Assembly (NCBI GenBank): GCA_035632315.1
Contig: DASQGZ010000016.1
Location: 1 to 35,994 of the forward strand
Length of the DNA: 35,994 nt
Direction: 5' to 3'
From: JAFDZW01 sp035632315
GTDB lineage: Bacteria; Bacteroidota; Ignavibacteria; Palsa-1295
Shown here in pieces: positions 26,900 through 34,243 of this stretch (positions are counted from its first letter, which is position 1; the number at the start of each line of letters is the position of its first letter). The notes beneath the pieces are model-generated. The model saw only the letters and a program-made list of their open reading frames with translations, had not been told where the DNA came from and made no database searches. A program made the position numbers and the translations under genes.

Positions 26900-27407
26900 A
26901 ATATTTTTCTTCCTGTCTGCTGTTTCGCTTTCGGTTGCACTATTTTCGTGCTGCGACCCAAAGCCGCGCAATTCCTACCCCGCAGTCATTGATTCAAGTT
27001 TTTCGTATCGTGCCATTAAGGATGCGTTCACTCTATCAAGCGGCTCGGTTGATTCTCTATATTATCCGGTTTATAGTATGAATATCACAAATACTGGTTC
27101 TGACGCAGATTCATTCCAACTTGTTATTGATCCGTTGAATGGATATTTGCCGCTCACGGTATCGGAGTTCGTTCAGCCGGGCGAAACAAAATTATTTAAA
27201 ACCTACGGTCCACTTGCCTCCAACGCGCTTGACTCTGCGAAGCAACGGTATTATGGCTTTGCATTTTCTACACCGGACAGTATGAATTTAACTGTCATCC
27301 GTCCTTCGGTAACGATCGCCTACGGTAATTCAATAACAGGCCCTGAAAGCTGTGGCAGCCCCGGCACAACACTCACCGTGAATATAGATAGTCTTGGAAA
27401 AAAATAG
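26892..27407 (+). CDS. Small lipoprotein coupled to the LptF/G permease
   Basis: 171 residues from ATG 26892, which overlaps the permease stop codon (26897-26899). The frame is open ten codons further upstream from a TTG at 26862, but that start would lie inside the permease gene and spoil the signal. MYKIFFFLSAVSLSVALFSC gives a lipoprotein-type export signal with Cys at the end of the hydrophobic stretch. The rest is a beta-rich domain with NITNTGSDADSFQLVI and a PGETKLFKTYGPL turn that recalls Ig-like/NEW3-type sandwiches; no enzyme motif is seen. The function is unknown. Overlap with the permease suggests co-expression, possibly an LPS-export or envelope accessory, which is only inference. 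Confidence 0.7.
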   Translation: MYKIFFFLSAVSLSVALFSCCDPKPRNSYPAVIDSSFSYRAIKDAFTLSSGSVDSLYYPVYSMNITNTGSDADSFQLVIDPLNGYLPLTVSEFVQPGETKLFKTYGPLASNALDSAKQRYYGFAFSTPDSMNLTVIRPSVTIAYGNSITGPESCGSPGTTLTVNIDSLGKK

Positions 27408-27426
27408 TCGTTTATGGGAAATGTAA

Positions 27427-28218
27427 TTATGGGAGTGAAAAAATAACAGGGGTTATTTTCCCTGCTTCAACGTGAATTTGCTGCTTCTTTGTAATGTCCG
27501 GTCCCCATTTATACGAGCCAATTCTACCATTATTATCTTTTACTTCTTCGATGTTCCAGTTATCACGCCACAGTGTTAACGTATAATCTCCACCCGGAAT
27601 GTCTGAGATCGTGAACGAGCCTGTCGAGTCTGTGATTGCGTAATATGGGTTCTCGGCAGCAAAAACAAACCCTTTCATCCAGGGGTGAACGTCACATGCA
27701 ACGGACAATAAACCGGCAGTTTTAATTTGAACTTCCCGGTCTGGGGATCCTTCGGGCTGCGCTTCGTTCGAGACCGTTTGGTCGCCTTTTCGAATATGAT
27801 AATTATGAAGTACCTCATCGGAATTACTGACTGTCATCATTGCGCCCACAGGGATAATTTGCACATGAGGCAAAAAGTCACAGCCCTTCTGATCGAGCGA
27901 ATGTCTTACCAAGAGAAAGGCTTTGCCCTGGGATATATGCTCGATACCGACAATACATCCTGCAATGCCCGAATCATTACCTATGGCAGCGGGATTGCGA
28001 TGCGATGCTCCGCAAACATCCTGATCTTTTTGAGTCTCGATCATCATTATCGAAGGACGCTCGCCCGCAAGCCTTACAATCCCCTGTATGCTTCCCCCAT
28101 TTGTGACCGAAATAACCGAATACGATGAAGTGGGCGGTAAATTTTCATCTTCTTGCTTTTGGGAACAACTGCTAGCGAAGATGAGCAATAATAATAAAAT
28201 GATCGGCTGTACTCGCAT
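27427..28218 (-). CDS. Amicyanin-like cupredoxin lipoprotein with C-terminal carboxypeptidase-regulatory-like domain
   Basis: 263 residues from ATG 28218 (in-frame ATG 28272 also possible, but it spoils the signal). The signal ends in a lipobox ASSC, with Cys18 lipidated. A cupredoxin-like domain (about 38-190) carries the type-1 copper ligand set of amicyanin: H138 in LHNYH, and C175, H178, M181 in CDVHPWMKG, with the C-x2-H-x2-M spacing of amicyanin. A short C-terminal domain (190-263, YYAITDSTGSFTISDIPGGDYTLTLW) has the carboxypeptidase-regulatory-like fold seen in many such fusions. It lies just past the terminator of the Rieske/cytochrome operon and converges on the small lipoprotein gene with only 19 bases between stops. 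It is likely a periplasmic or outer-membrane electron carrier; the partner is inferred. Confidence 0.85.
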   Translation of the reverse strand: MRVQPIILLLLLIFASSCSQKQEDENLPPTSSYSVISVTNGGSIQGIVRLAGERPSIMMIETQKDQDVCGASHRNPAAIGNDSGIAGCIVGIEHISQGKAFLLVRHSLDQKGCDFLPHVQIIPVGAMMTVSNSDEVLHNYHIRKGDQTVSNEAQPEGSPDREVQIKTAGLLSVACDVHPWMKGFVFAAENPYYAITDSTGSFTISDIPGGDYTLTLWRDNWNIEEVKDNNGRIGSYKWGPDITKKQQIHVEAGKITPVIFSLP

Positions 28219-28297
28219 TGAGATGTTTTTACTTGAATAAGGGAAACGTCTCATTTCAGGAAATCGCTTCATTACTTCAATTACTAATTCGAACCTC

Positions 28298-28327
28298 AAA
28301 AAAAACAGCCCCGCACGTAGCGGGGCT
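28298..28327 (-). terminator. Terminator of the Rieske/cytochrome operon
   Basis: On the minus strand an 8-base GC-rich stem (AGCCCCGC at 28327-28320 and its complement at 28314-28307) with a 5-base loop is followed by one G and then eight T (28305-28298). It lies 33 bases after the octaheme cytochrome stop. It separates the operon from the cupredoxin gene. Confidence 0.92.
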
Positions 28328-28359
28328 TTGGATATTTCTGTGTTATAGATTGACCTAAG

Positions 28360-31300
28360 TCAACGCGCCGCAAGCTTTCGCCCGCGAACGCGACTTATTA
28401 AACCCGCCGTGCCTTTGTTTGGTGCTAGTGGTTTGGCCATGAACGACTCAGCCGTCGGCATTTCCATCCGAGCCATTGCCGCTTCGTAATCCCCGTTGGG
28501 AAGCACGTATTTCGGACTTCCGCCGATCGTCGCGTATGGAGATGGCGACGGCACTACATCAGTGCCGATCGAATGCAGATATTCTTTAACCGCTTGGATC
28601 TGCATCTTTGCATTACCGCCAAGGATCACAGGATCGGCTGCCGCTTGTTTGCCGCCGCTGATCCAAAAAGAGGTCATCGGTGTGCCGGGCATAATGGAAT
28701 CAGGCCGTGCGAGCCAGACATCGAGCCACTCCGGACGAATACGTTTTTTTACATTCGTCAGGTTCGGCGATTTTGCTTTCGATTCTTCAGAAGCATTGAC
28801 ATAATGGCACGAAAGACATTTCAGCTTATCGAACAACTCTTTCCCGTGCGGTACAAGTGTTTGATTGACCGGATAATCGTAACTCGTGAGAACAAACTGA
28901 CGATCGTGCATTCCTAAGAAATAATTCGTCGCCGTTGAAATATCACCGTCGCTAAATCCGAAACTTGGCATTCTGAGTTTTACAAGCGGGCGAATTTTAA
29001 ATGGTCCTTGTAAAAATTGATGCAGCCAGTTCTCTTGGACACGGCTTCCTTCTGGCCCGAGGTATGGCGGTGCAAAATATGCAAGATTCTGATCACCGGC
29101 GAATTTATCATTGATAAATTTTGCAACATATCCGCCGCCTGCTTCAATCTTGTGGCAGCCGACACAATTATTCCATTCGACGAAGAACCGTCCTTTATCA
29201 AGGGCTACCTGAGTCGGATCGTCTTTTGAATCTGCATACCCCGGTGCAATATAGGCGCCAGTTTGTGAACGCAGGAACACCGAAAGCGCGTATGCTTCGT
29301 CAACTGACATTTGGAAATTCGGCATCTTCTGATCGATACGCTCGGTCTTATACACGCGAGAGTTCATCATCTTCCCGACCGTCCAGGTGTACCAGTCCTG
29401 ATCTTCGTGGATGTTTTCGCCTTCGACATTACCGAGTTCGAGCCCGGCCTTTTTGAACATCGTTCTCCAACCGCCGAGTGTCTTGCCATCAAGATCCCCA
29501 TAGAATAATTCGCCCGGAGTCTTTTTCCCGAACGTCGAGAGCGGGACCGAAACTTTCGCCTCGTGCTCCATTCCTTTTATTTCGTGGCAGCCAAAACATC
29601 CGTAACCTCGAATCAACTTTTCACCTTTGGCGACAAGTGCATGGTCAGTTATGTCAGCAGAAAACGAATTCTTCGCCGAATCATTTGCCCCGGTATGAGA
29701 CATCACAAAAGCCGTAAGGTCGCTTGCTTCCTCATCAGTGAGCCTGAGGCTTGGCATTCGAGAATGTGCAAGATAATTCTTCGGGTTCTTTATCCAATCG
29801 AATACCCATTCTGCCGTAACCTTCGAGCCTTCTTTATTCAGATCGGGCCCAAAGCTATCCCCTTCTTTCAGGCGCAGCCGATCGTTCGATTTATATTCGT
29901 CAATTGCATGGCAAGCAATACATCCGGCATCAAAGAACGTCTGTTTGCCGCGCGCTATATCTCCCCCGCCGGAATAATGCGCTAACGGTGAATAATTCGA
30001 GCCCTTCGCCTGATCGACAATGAATGCGGTGATCGCGGTCGCTTCCGGATCCGAAAGCATAAAATTTGGCATTCTGGTATTATGAGACCAGCCGCGCGGA
30101 TTCTTGATCCATTGGTATATCCAATCGGGTGTGACTTTCTTAGTAATACTCAGCAGCGATGGTGCTTGCCCCGGCGTCGTTTCGAATCCCGGCATTGTGT
30201 GGCATCCGTAACAGCCAAACCCGACAAAAAGCTTTTTACCCTGCGAGATATAATTTGCTCCTTCGAAGTCATACTTTCCGGAGTGACAATTCTGACAGGA
30301 CGATTCTATATAATGACCGGTAAGCAATGGCTGCTCCCAATGGTGCTCGAAGCCGTGAGCAAAATCGGTCGATACGATCGACGGGCCTTGCCCACCATGA
30401 CATGATGTGCAACCAAGCACACCGGGAGCTGTCGGCTCTCCTAACTTATGTGTTTTTATATATAGGTCAACTTTGGGATGAATACGGAATAGTGCCGACA
30501 CGACTGCAACTGTCGTATCTTTATTTACTCCGAGTTTTTCGATCTTGTAGTGATCTTTATCGTTGTATTTATTTGCCTTCAACCAATTCTTGATCTCAGT
30601 GGCATCGGTCGAGACAAGCGTGTCATTTCTGAAGAGCGGATCGGCGTAACTCAGATGGCATGTCTCACAACGATCGACACGCATCTTCAAATTACCAAAA
30701 TTCGTCTGCTCATAATTAAAAAGAAGCGTCTGCCTGATAGCGATCGGCATATCGTCAACCGATTCTATTTTGCGATCAATGGCAATAACTCCGGCAAAAA
30801 CAGAGTCATAAACGCCCTGAGCTTTCTTCTCGCGAGCCTGATACGGAAGAGCTTGCGTCCGAAAATAATTGCCGCGCTTGGCAGTATCCGCAGTAACAAC
30901 TGCCCCTTCTTTCGCCATCTGGGCTTCTAACGCGCGAAGAGATTTTCCCGCACCTGCCGTGTCTTTATGCTGGATACGATCTTCATCGAGATTATAATAT
31001 GCTTCGTCGGCACGGCTCTTTGTGAATGTATAATCGCGCTGTGCCTGCGCGATCTCTTTGTCCATATCATCAAGCTTTGAAGCGATCGTCAGGTATTTGT
31101 CGGATTCCATTGCCTTTTTCGAATCGGCAAGCTCTTTACGAACCGATTTGCGGACATCAACCGGGATCTTGGTTACTTCTTTTTTGCGCTCAATCTCGAG
31201 GCGGGTTTTCTTGAAATCTTTGAAGTCCGCCTGAATATCTTTCCACGGACGGCGCGTCATCGCTTCATTGAGCACAGCCCAGACCGTAAAGGCGAACAGC

Positions 31301-31428
31301 ATCATAGATAAGATGCCATATATTTTGGTGTACGAGCGCTGTTCTACCGGTATTTCGCGGCGAACAGCGAACCATTTTGCCGGATTCCACCACGGAGCTT
31401 TTTTTGGCGCAGGGTTGGTCATACTCAT
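28360..31428 (-). CDS. Membrane-anchored octaheme cytochrome c, subunit of the bc complex
   Basis: 1022 residues. It has one N-terminal membrane helix (about 36-53) and a charged helical, probably coiled-coil region (about 65-135), then eight CXXCH heme sites with Cys at 254, 340, 378, 406, 503, 611, 755 and 871. The first three (CETCH, CTSCH, CQNCH) form an N-terminal multiheme part. The last five lie in repeated class-I-like cytochrome c domains, each ending in a Trp/Pro helix and a Met-ligand motif (RMPNF, RMPSL, KMPNF, RMPSF, GTPM). It would carry electrons from the Rieske/cytochrome b core to periplasmic carriers. It is last in the operon, 35 bases after the subunit-IV gene. ATG 31428 or 31422 could be the start. 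No C-terminal membrane segment is seen. Confidence 0.93.
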   Translation of the reverse strand: MSMTNPAPKKAPWWNPAKWFAVRREIPVEQRSYTKIYGILSMMLFAFTVWAVLNEAMTRRPWKDIQADFKDFKKTRLEIERKKEVTKIPVDVRKSVRKELADSKKAMESDKYLTIASKLDDMDKEIAQAQRDYTFTKSRADEAYYNLDEDRIQHKDTAGAGKSLRALEAQMAKEGAVVTADTAKRGNYFRTQALPYQAREKKAQGVYDSVFAGVIAIDRKIESVDDMPIAIRQTLLFNYEQTNFGNLKMRVDRCETCHLSYADPLFRNDTLVSTDATEIKNWLKANKYNDKDHYKIEKLGVNKDTTVAVVSALFRIHPKVDLYIKTHKLGEPTAPGVLGCTSCHGGQGPSIVSTDFAHGFEHHWEQPLLTGHYIESSCQNCHSGKYDFEGANYISQGKKLFVGFGCYGCHTMPGFETTPGQAPSLLSITKKVTPDWIYQWIKNPRGWSHNTRMPNFMLSDPEATAITAFIVDQAKGSNYSPLAHYSGGGDIARGKQTFFDAGCIACHAIDEYKSNDRLRLKEGDSFGPDLNKEGSKVTAEWVFDWIKNPKNYLAHSRMPSLRLTDEEASDLTAFVMSHTGANDSAKNSFSADITDHALVAKGEKLIRGYGCFGCHEIKGMEHEAKVSVPLSTFGKKTPGELFYGDLDGKTLGGWRTMFKKAGLELGNVEGENIHEDQDWYTWTVGKMMNSRVYKTERIDQKMPNFQMSVDEAYALSVFLRSQTGAYIAPGYADSKDDPTQVALDKGRFFVEWNNCVGCHKIEAGGGYVAKFINDKFAGDQNLAYFAPPYLGPEGSRVQENWLHQFLQGPFKIRPLVKLRMPSFGFSDGDISTATNYFLGMHDRQFVLTSYDYPVNQTLVPHGKELFDKLKCLSCHYVNASEESKAKSPNLTNVKKRIRPEWLDVWLARPDSIMPGTPMTSFWISGGKQAAADPVILGGNAKMQIQAVKEYLHSIGTDVVPSPSPYATIGGSPKYVLPNGDYEAAMARMEMPTAESFMAKPLAPNKGTAGLISRVRGRKLAAR

Positions 31429-31463
31429 ATTCGCTCTAACAATCGAAATCTATCTGTAAAAAT

Positions 31464-32381
31464 TTAAATATCAAAGAACAGATCGTGCCCGAAGCCGAAC
31501 ACCCAAACATACTTGATATTGAATGCCAGCCGCAAGAACATCTTGATCGGAAGTCCTGCCATCATCAGGAATAAGGCTGCGGTCGTCGCATATTTCCAAA
31601 CGCCCATTGCCTTGAGAATCAGCGATCTATCTTTATACTTCTTCCACACCCACATCGGAAGGACAACGAGGTAGCCGATGATCAGTACCCCTCCGAGCAG
31701 TACTTGTATCAGGTTGAATGAACCATCGACATTTTTTGTCGGAACATTAAATAATTTTTCGAACAGATCGACATTCGTCAGCGCGACGACCCGATGCGTA
31801 TCCCAAAATTCCCACGGCCAGAAGAAATACCAGCCAGGCCCGCGCATAAATGTTCCGAGAACGATCAGCGCGACCCATAAGATCAGAAAACCGATACTAT
31901 AAATCGAAATTGCAAACGGACGGTCTTTGAACGTGTAATAGCCATTCCCTTTCGGGTTTATATCGAGATATGGGACAAGAATAAGTCCGATGATGATAAA
32001 GGTGGGAAGCATAACTCCCGCGATCCACGGATCGAAATAGACAAGCATCTCCTGTAAACCGAGGAAATACCACGGCGCTTTCGACGGATTTGGTGTCAGC
32101 GTCGGGTTCGCAGGTTCTTCAAGCGGAGCATTGATGGTAATCGACCAAACGGTCAGGATGATCATGACGATGATCGTTACCAAAAATTCAACTTTTACAA
32201 GATACGGCCAGACCTGCACTTTATCAGCCTGTTTTGCTTCTTCAATGCCGTAGCGGTCATTTCGGCGCGCTTGTTTATACGCAAGCCAACAGTAGAACGA
32301 AATGAGAAAGATCATCAGAACGATCGGTACATTGTCCGGCTTGCTGACGATCAGCCAAAAATTTTGTAACCCTTCAGACAT
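31464..32381 (-). CDS. Cytochrome b C-terminal half (subunit IV-like) of the menaquinol-cytochrome c reductase
   Basis: 305 residues with about seven hydrophobic segments, longer than plant subunit IV (about 160). The Qo-site segment reads KAPWYFLGLQEML (101-113), where the Glu of the canonical PEWY is replaced by Pro, giving APWY. The loop before it (ITINAPLEEPANP) and VYFDPWIAGVMLPTF after it match the subunit-IV pattern. It forms the quinol-oxidation side of the complex together with the adjacent b6-like subunit and the Rieske protein. The C-terminal 100 residues are extra membrane segments (LGGVLIIGYLVVLPMWVWKK and TTAALFLMMAGLPIKMF). No CXXCH is present in this protein, so the heme c is carried by the next gene. 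Confidence 0.9.
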   Translation of the reverse strand: MSEGLQNFWLIVSKPDNVPIVLMIFLISFYCWLAYKQARRNDRYGIEEAKQADKVQVWPYLVKVEFLVTIIVMIILTVWSITINAPLEEPANPTLTPNPSKAPWYFLGLQEMLVYFDPWIAGVMLPTFIIIGLILVPYLDINPKGNGYYTFKDRPFAISIYSIGFLILWVALIVLGTFMRGPGWYFFWPWEFWDTHRVVALTNVDLFEKLFNVPTKNVDGSFNLIQVLLGGVLIIGYLVVLPMWVWKKYKDRSLILKAMGVWKYATTAALFLMMAGLPIKMFLRLAFNIKYVWVFGFGHDLFFDI

Positions 32382-32420
32382 ATTATGCTGTAATCAAAAA
32401 ATCTAAACGTATCGTAAATT

Positions 32421-33461
32421 TTATTTCTTCAACCACGGCGGCGCAGGTTTTCCGGTCGTTCCGGGTGCAGGAGCACTCGGCGCCCCTGCTGCAGGTGCAG
32501 CGGCTGGTTTTGGTGCCGGGGCAGGTTTCGGGACTGCCGGTGCTTTTGCAGGTGCAGCTTTTCCGTTGCCATTGGTTGAAACTCCTTTGATCTGCGACAA
32601 TCTCTTCTCAGCCATTTTCTCAGCGATATATTTCGCACCGGCACTTGCTTTTGTATCGATGACCGGACCTGAAATACCACCATCTTTACGAACACGCCAG
32701 AAGTGCACTGCCATTAACGTCGCGGCAATGAATGGCAGGAAAATGCAGTGTCCGACATAAAAGCGAAGCAGTGTCGGCTCGCCGACCATTGTTCCGCCGA
32801 GTAAAATAAAACGAACGTCGTTGTCGTTGCGAAGCCCGAGATAATTTGAGAATGGTCCCTCATGGCCTGCAAGAGGCACCGCACGCGCCATATTAGTACC
32901 CACTGTCACAGCCCAAATGGCCAACTGATCCCACGGAAGCAAATAGCCGGTGAATGAAAGCAGAAACGTCAGAAGAAGAAGGATGACACCAACGCCCCAA
33001 TTAAACTGACGAGGTGGCTTATATGATCCGGTAAGAAAGACACGGAACATGTGGAGCATCACCGTGATGACCATTGCGTGGGCAGCCCACCGATGCATAT
33101 TTCTGATGATCGGCCCGAACGAGACATCGTTCATAAGCGCTTTCATATCCTGAAAGGCGAACGCTTCGGTTGGACGATAATAGAACATCAGAATAATACC
33201 GGTGATCGTTAGGACGATAAACAGCAGAAACGTAATTCCGCCCATCCCCCATGTATATGCGTAGTTCGTGGCATGACGGGTTACACGGACCGGATGCAAA
33301 TGCAAAAAGACATTGTCAACGATCTGCAGTGCGCGATTGCGCTGATTATCCTGATAGCCGTGACGGAAAATAGACTTCCACGCTTCATGCTGCGTGATGT
33401 CCTTCTTTAATTTGTCGAGCGGCGGCGGCTTCGGCGGTACGAACGGCAATTTCAATGACAT
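32421..33461 (-). CDS. Cytochrome b6-like subunit with Ala/Pro tail
   Basis: 346 residues. Four core helices bind two hemes b through H123/H137 and H238/H253. The 14- and 15-residue spacings and the RKDGGISGP end are of the b6f type, not mitochondrial. At the position of the Cys that holds heme ci in plant cytochrome b6, the sequence YTWGMGGIT has Gly72, so no covalent heme ci is expected. The N-terminal 50 residues are a Pro-rich and amphipathic cytoplasmic extension. The last 50 residues are an Ala/Pro linker ending in TTGKPAPPWLKK, a motif repeated at the N-terminus of the ferredoxin in the same operon. It lies between the Rieske gene (23 bases upstream) and the subunit-IV gene (39 bases downstream). 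Confidence 0.93.
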   Translation of the reverse strand: MSLKLPFVPPKPPPLDKLKKDITQHEAWKSIFRHGYQDNQRNRALQIVDNVFLHLHPVRVTRHATNYAYTWGMGGITFLLFIVLTITGIILMFYYRPTEAFAFQDMKALMNDVSFGPIIRNMHRWAAHAMVITVMLHMFRVFLTGSYKPPRQFNWGVGVILLLLTFLLSFTGYLLPWDQLAIWAVTVGTNMARAVPLAGHEGPFSNYLGLRNDNDVRFILLGGTMVGEPTLLRFYVGHCIFLPFIAATLMAVHFWRVRKDGGISGPVIDTKASAGAKYIAEKMAEKRLSQIKGVSTNGNGKAAPAKAPAVPKPAPAPKPAAAPAAGAPSAPAPGTTGKPAPPWLKK

Positions 33462-33484
33462 AAAAACTCTTTCTCGAATAAAAT

Positions 33485-34219
33485 TTATACTTTGATAAAT
33501 GCATCCGGGTTATCCCACTGCCCGAGCTCATATCTAAATGACTGGCCTTTATCAACGAGAAGCTGGCCGTCTTCTGTCAGCGAAATCTTTGCTCGTTCCA
33601 TCGGACGCGGTGCAGGTCCTTCGAAATTGACCCCTTCGAACGTGTAGCCAGAACCGTGGCAAGGGCATTTGAACTTATTTTCAGCCTCGAGCCAGCGAGG
33701 AGTGCATCCGAGGTGAGTGCAAATGGCGATCAGTGCGAAAATGCGGTCTTCGTCACGGATGATCCAGACACGTTCAGTGTCTTTATATGTTTCGGATACT
33801 GACATGGGTAAATAATCTGCCGGTCTCCCTGCTTTGAAGACTGTCGGGCGCTCGTAGAGCGTGCGAGGGAACATCATCCGCAGTGCACCGATCGTAGCAA
33901 TGGTAATGAAACCGAAAAAACCCATCCAGCCTGATGCGCGCAAGAAGCTTCTGCGGCCGAACTCCCACGTACCCGGGTCATCCTCTTGTTTCGGAAGCGG
34001 TTTTGCCATCCGTACTTTATCCGGAGGGTCGGCTTTGCGCGCGGTCGCCGATGACGGATCGGACGCCTTCGCCGCAACTTCCTTCAATTCTTCCGGCGCA
34101 TTTTTCATCGGAGGCATATTGGTGGTACTCGTAGGGTGAGTACCTGCCTCCTCAGGCCGCGGTACTTCCAAGAATGGAAGATCCGCTAATTGTTCGCTGT
34201 TATTTTGCTCTTCAGCCAT
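33485..34219 (-). CDS. Rieske 2Fe-2S protein with long cytoplasmic N-terminus
   Basis: 244 residues. The cluster-binding motifs are CTHLGC (167-172) and CPCHGSGY (185-192), with both His ligands and the Cys pair that forms the stabilising disulfide. A membrane segment at about 97-113 follows a twin-arginine-like GRRSFLRASG, the usual Tat-type insertion signal of Rieske proteins. The first 85 residues form a hydrophilic, disordered Pro/Ala/Lys-rich extension (AEEQNNSEQ ... KPLPKQEDD) not found in standard Rieske proteins, and would lie in the cytoplasm. It accepts electrons at the Qo site from menaquinol and passes them to the c-heme arm. Second gene of the operon, 24 bases after the ferredoxin gene. 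Confidence 0.94.
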   Translation of the reverse strand: MAEEQNNSEQLADLPFLEVPRPEEAGTHPTSTTNMPPMKNAPEELKEVAAKASDPSSATARKADPPDKVRMAKPLPKQEDDPGTWEFGRRSFLRASGWMGFFGFITIATIGALRMMFPRTLYERPTVFKAGRPADYLPMSVSETYKDTERVWIIRDEDRIFALIAICTHLGCTPRWLEAENKFKCPCHGSGYTFEGVNFEGPAPRPMERAKISLTEDGQLLVDKGQSFRYELGQWDNPDAFIKV

Positions 34220-34243
34220 TCTATATATTTCTAAGTTTGCTGC

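Noticed and set aside
27408..27426. Terminator between the convergent lipoprotein and cupredoxin genes
   Set aside because: The gap is only 19 bases and has no stem-loop.
28219..28299. Longer start for the cupredoxin lipoprotein
   Set aside because: The TTG at 28299 lies in the upstream terminator T-run, and the extension buries the lipoprotein signal; ATG 28218 gives a typical signal.
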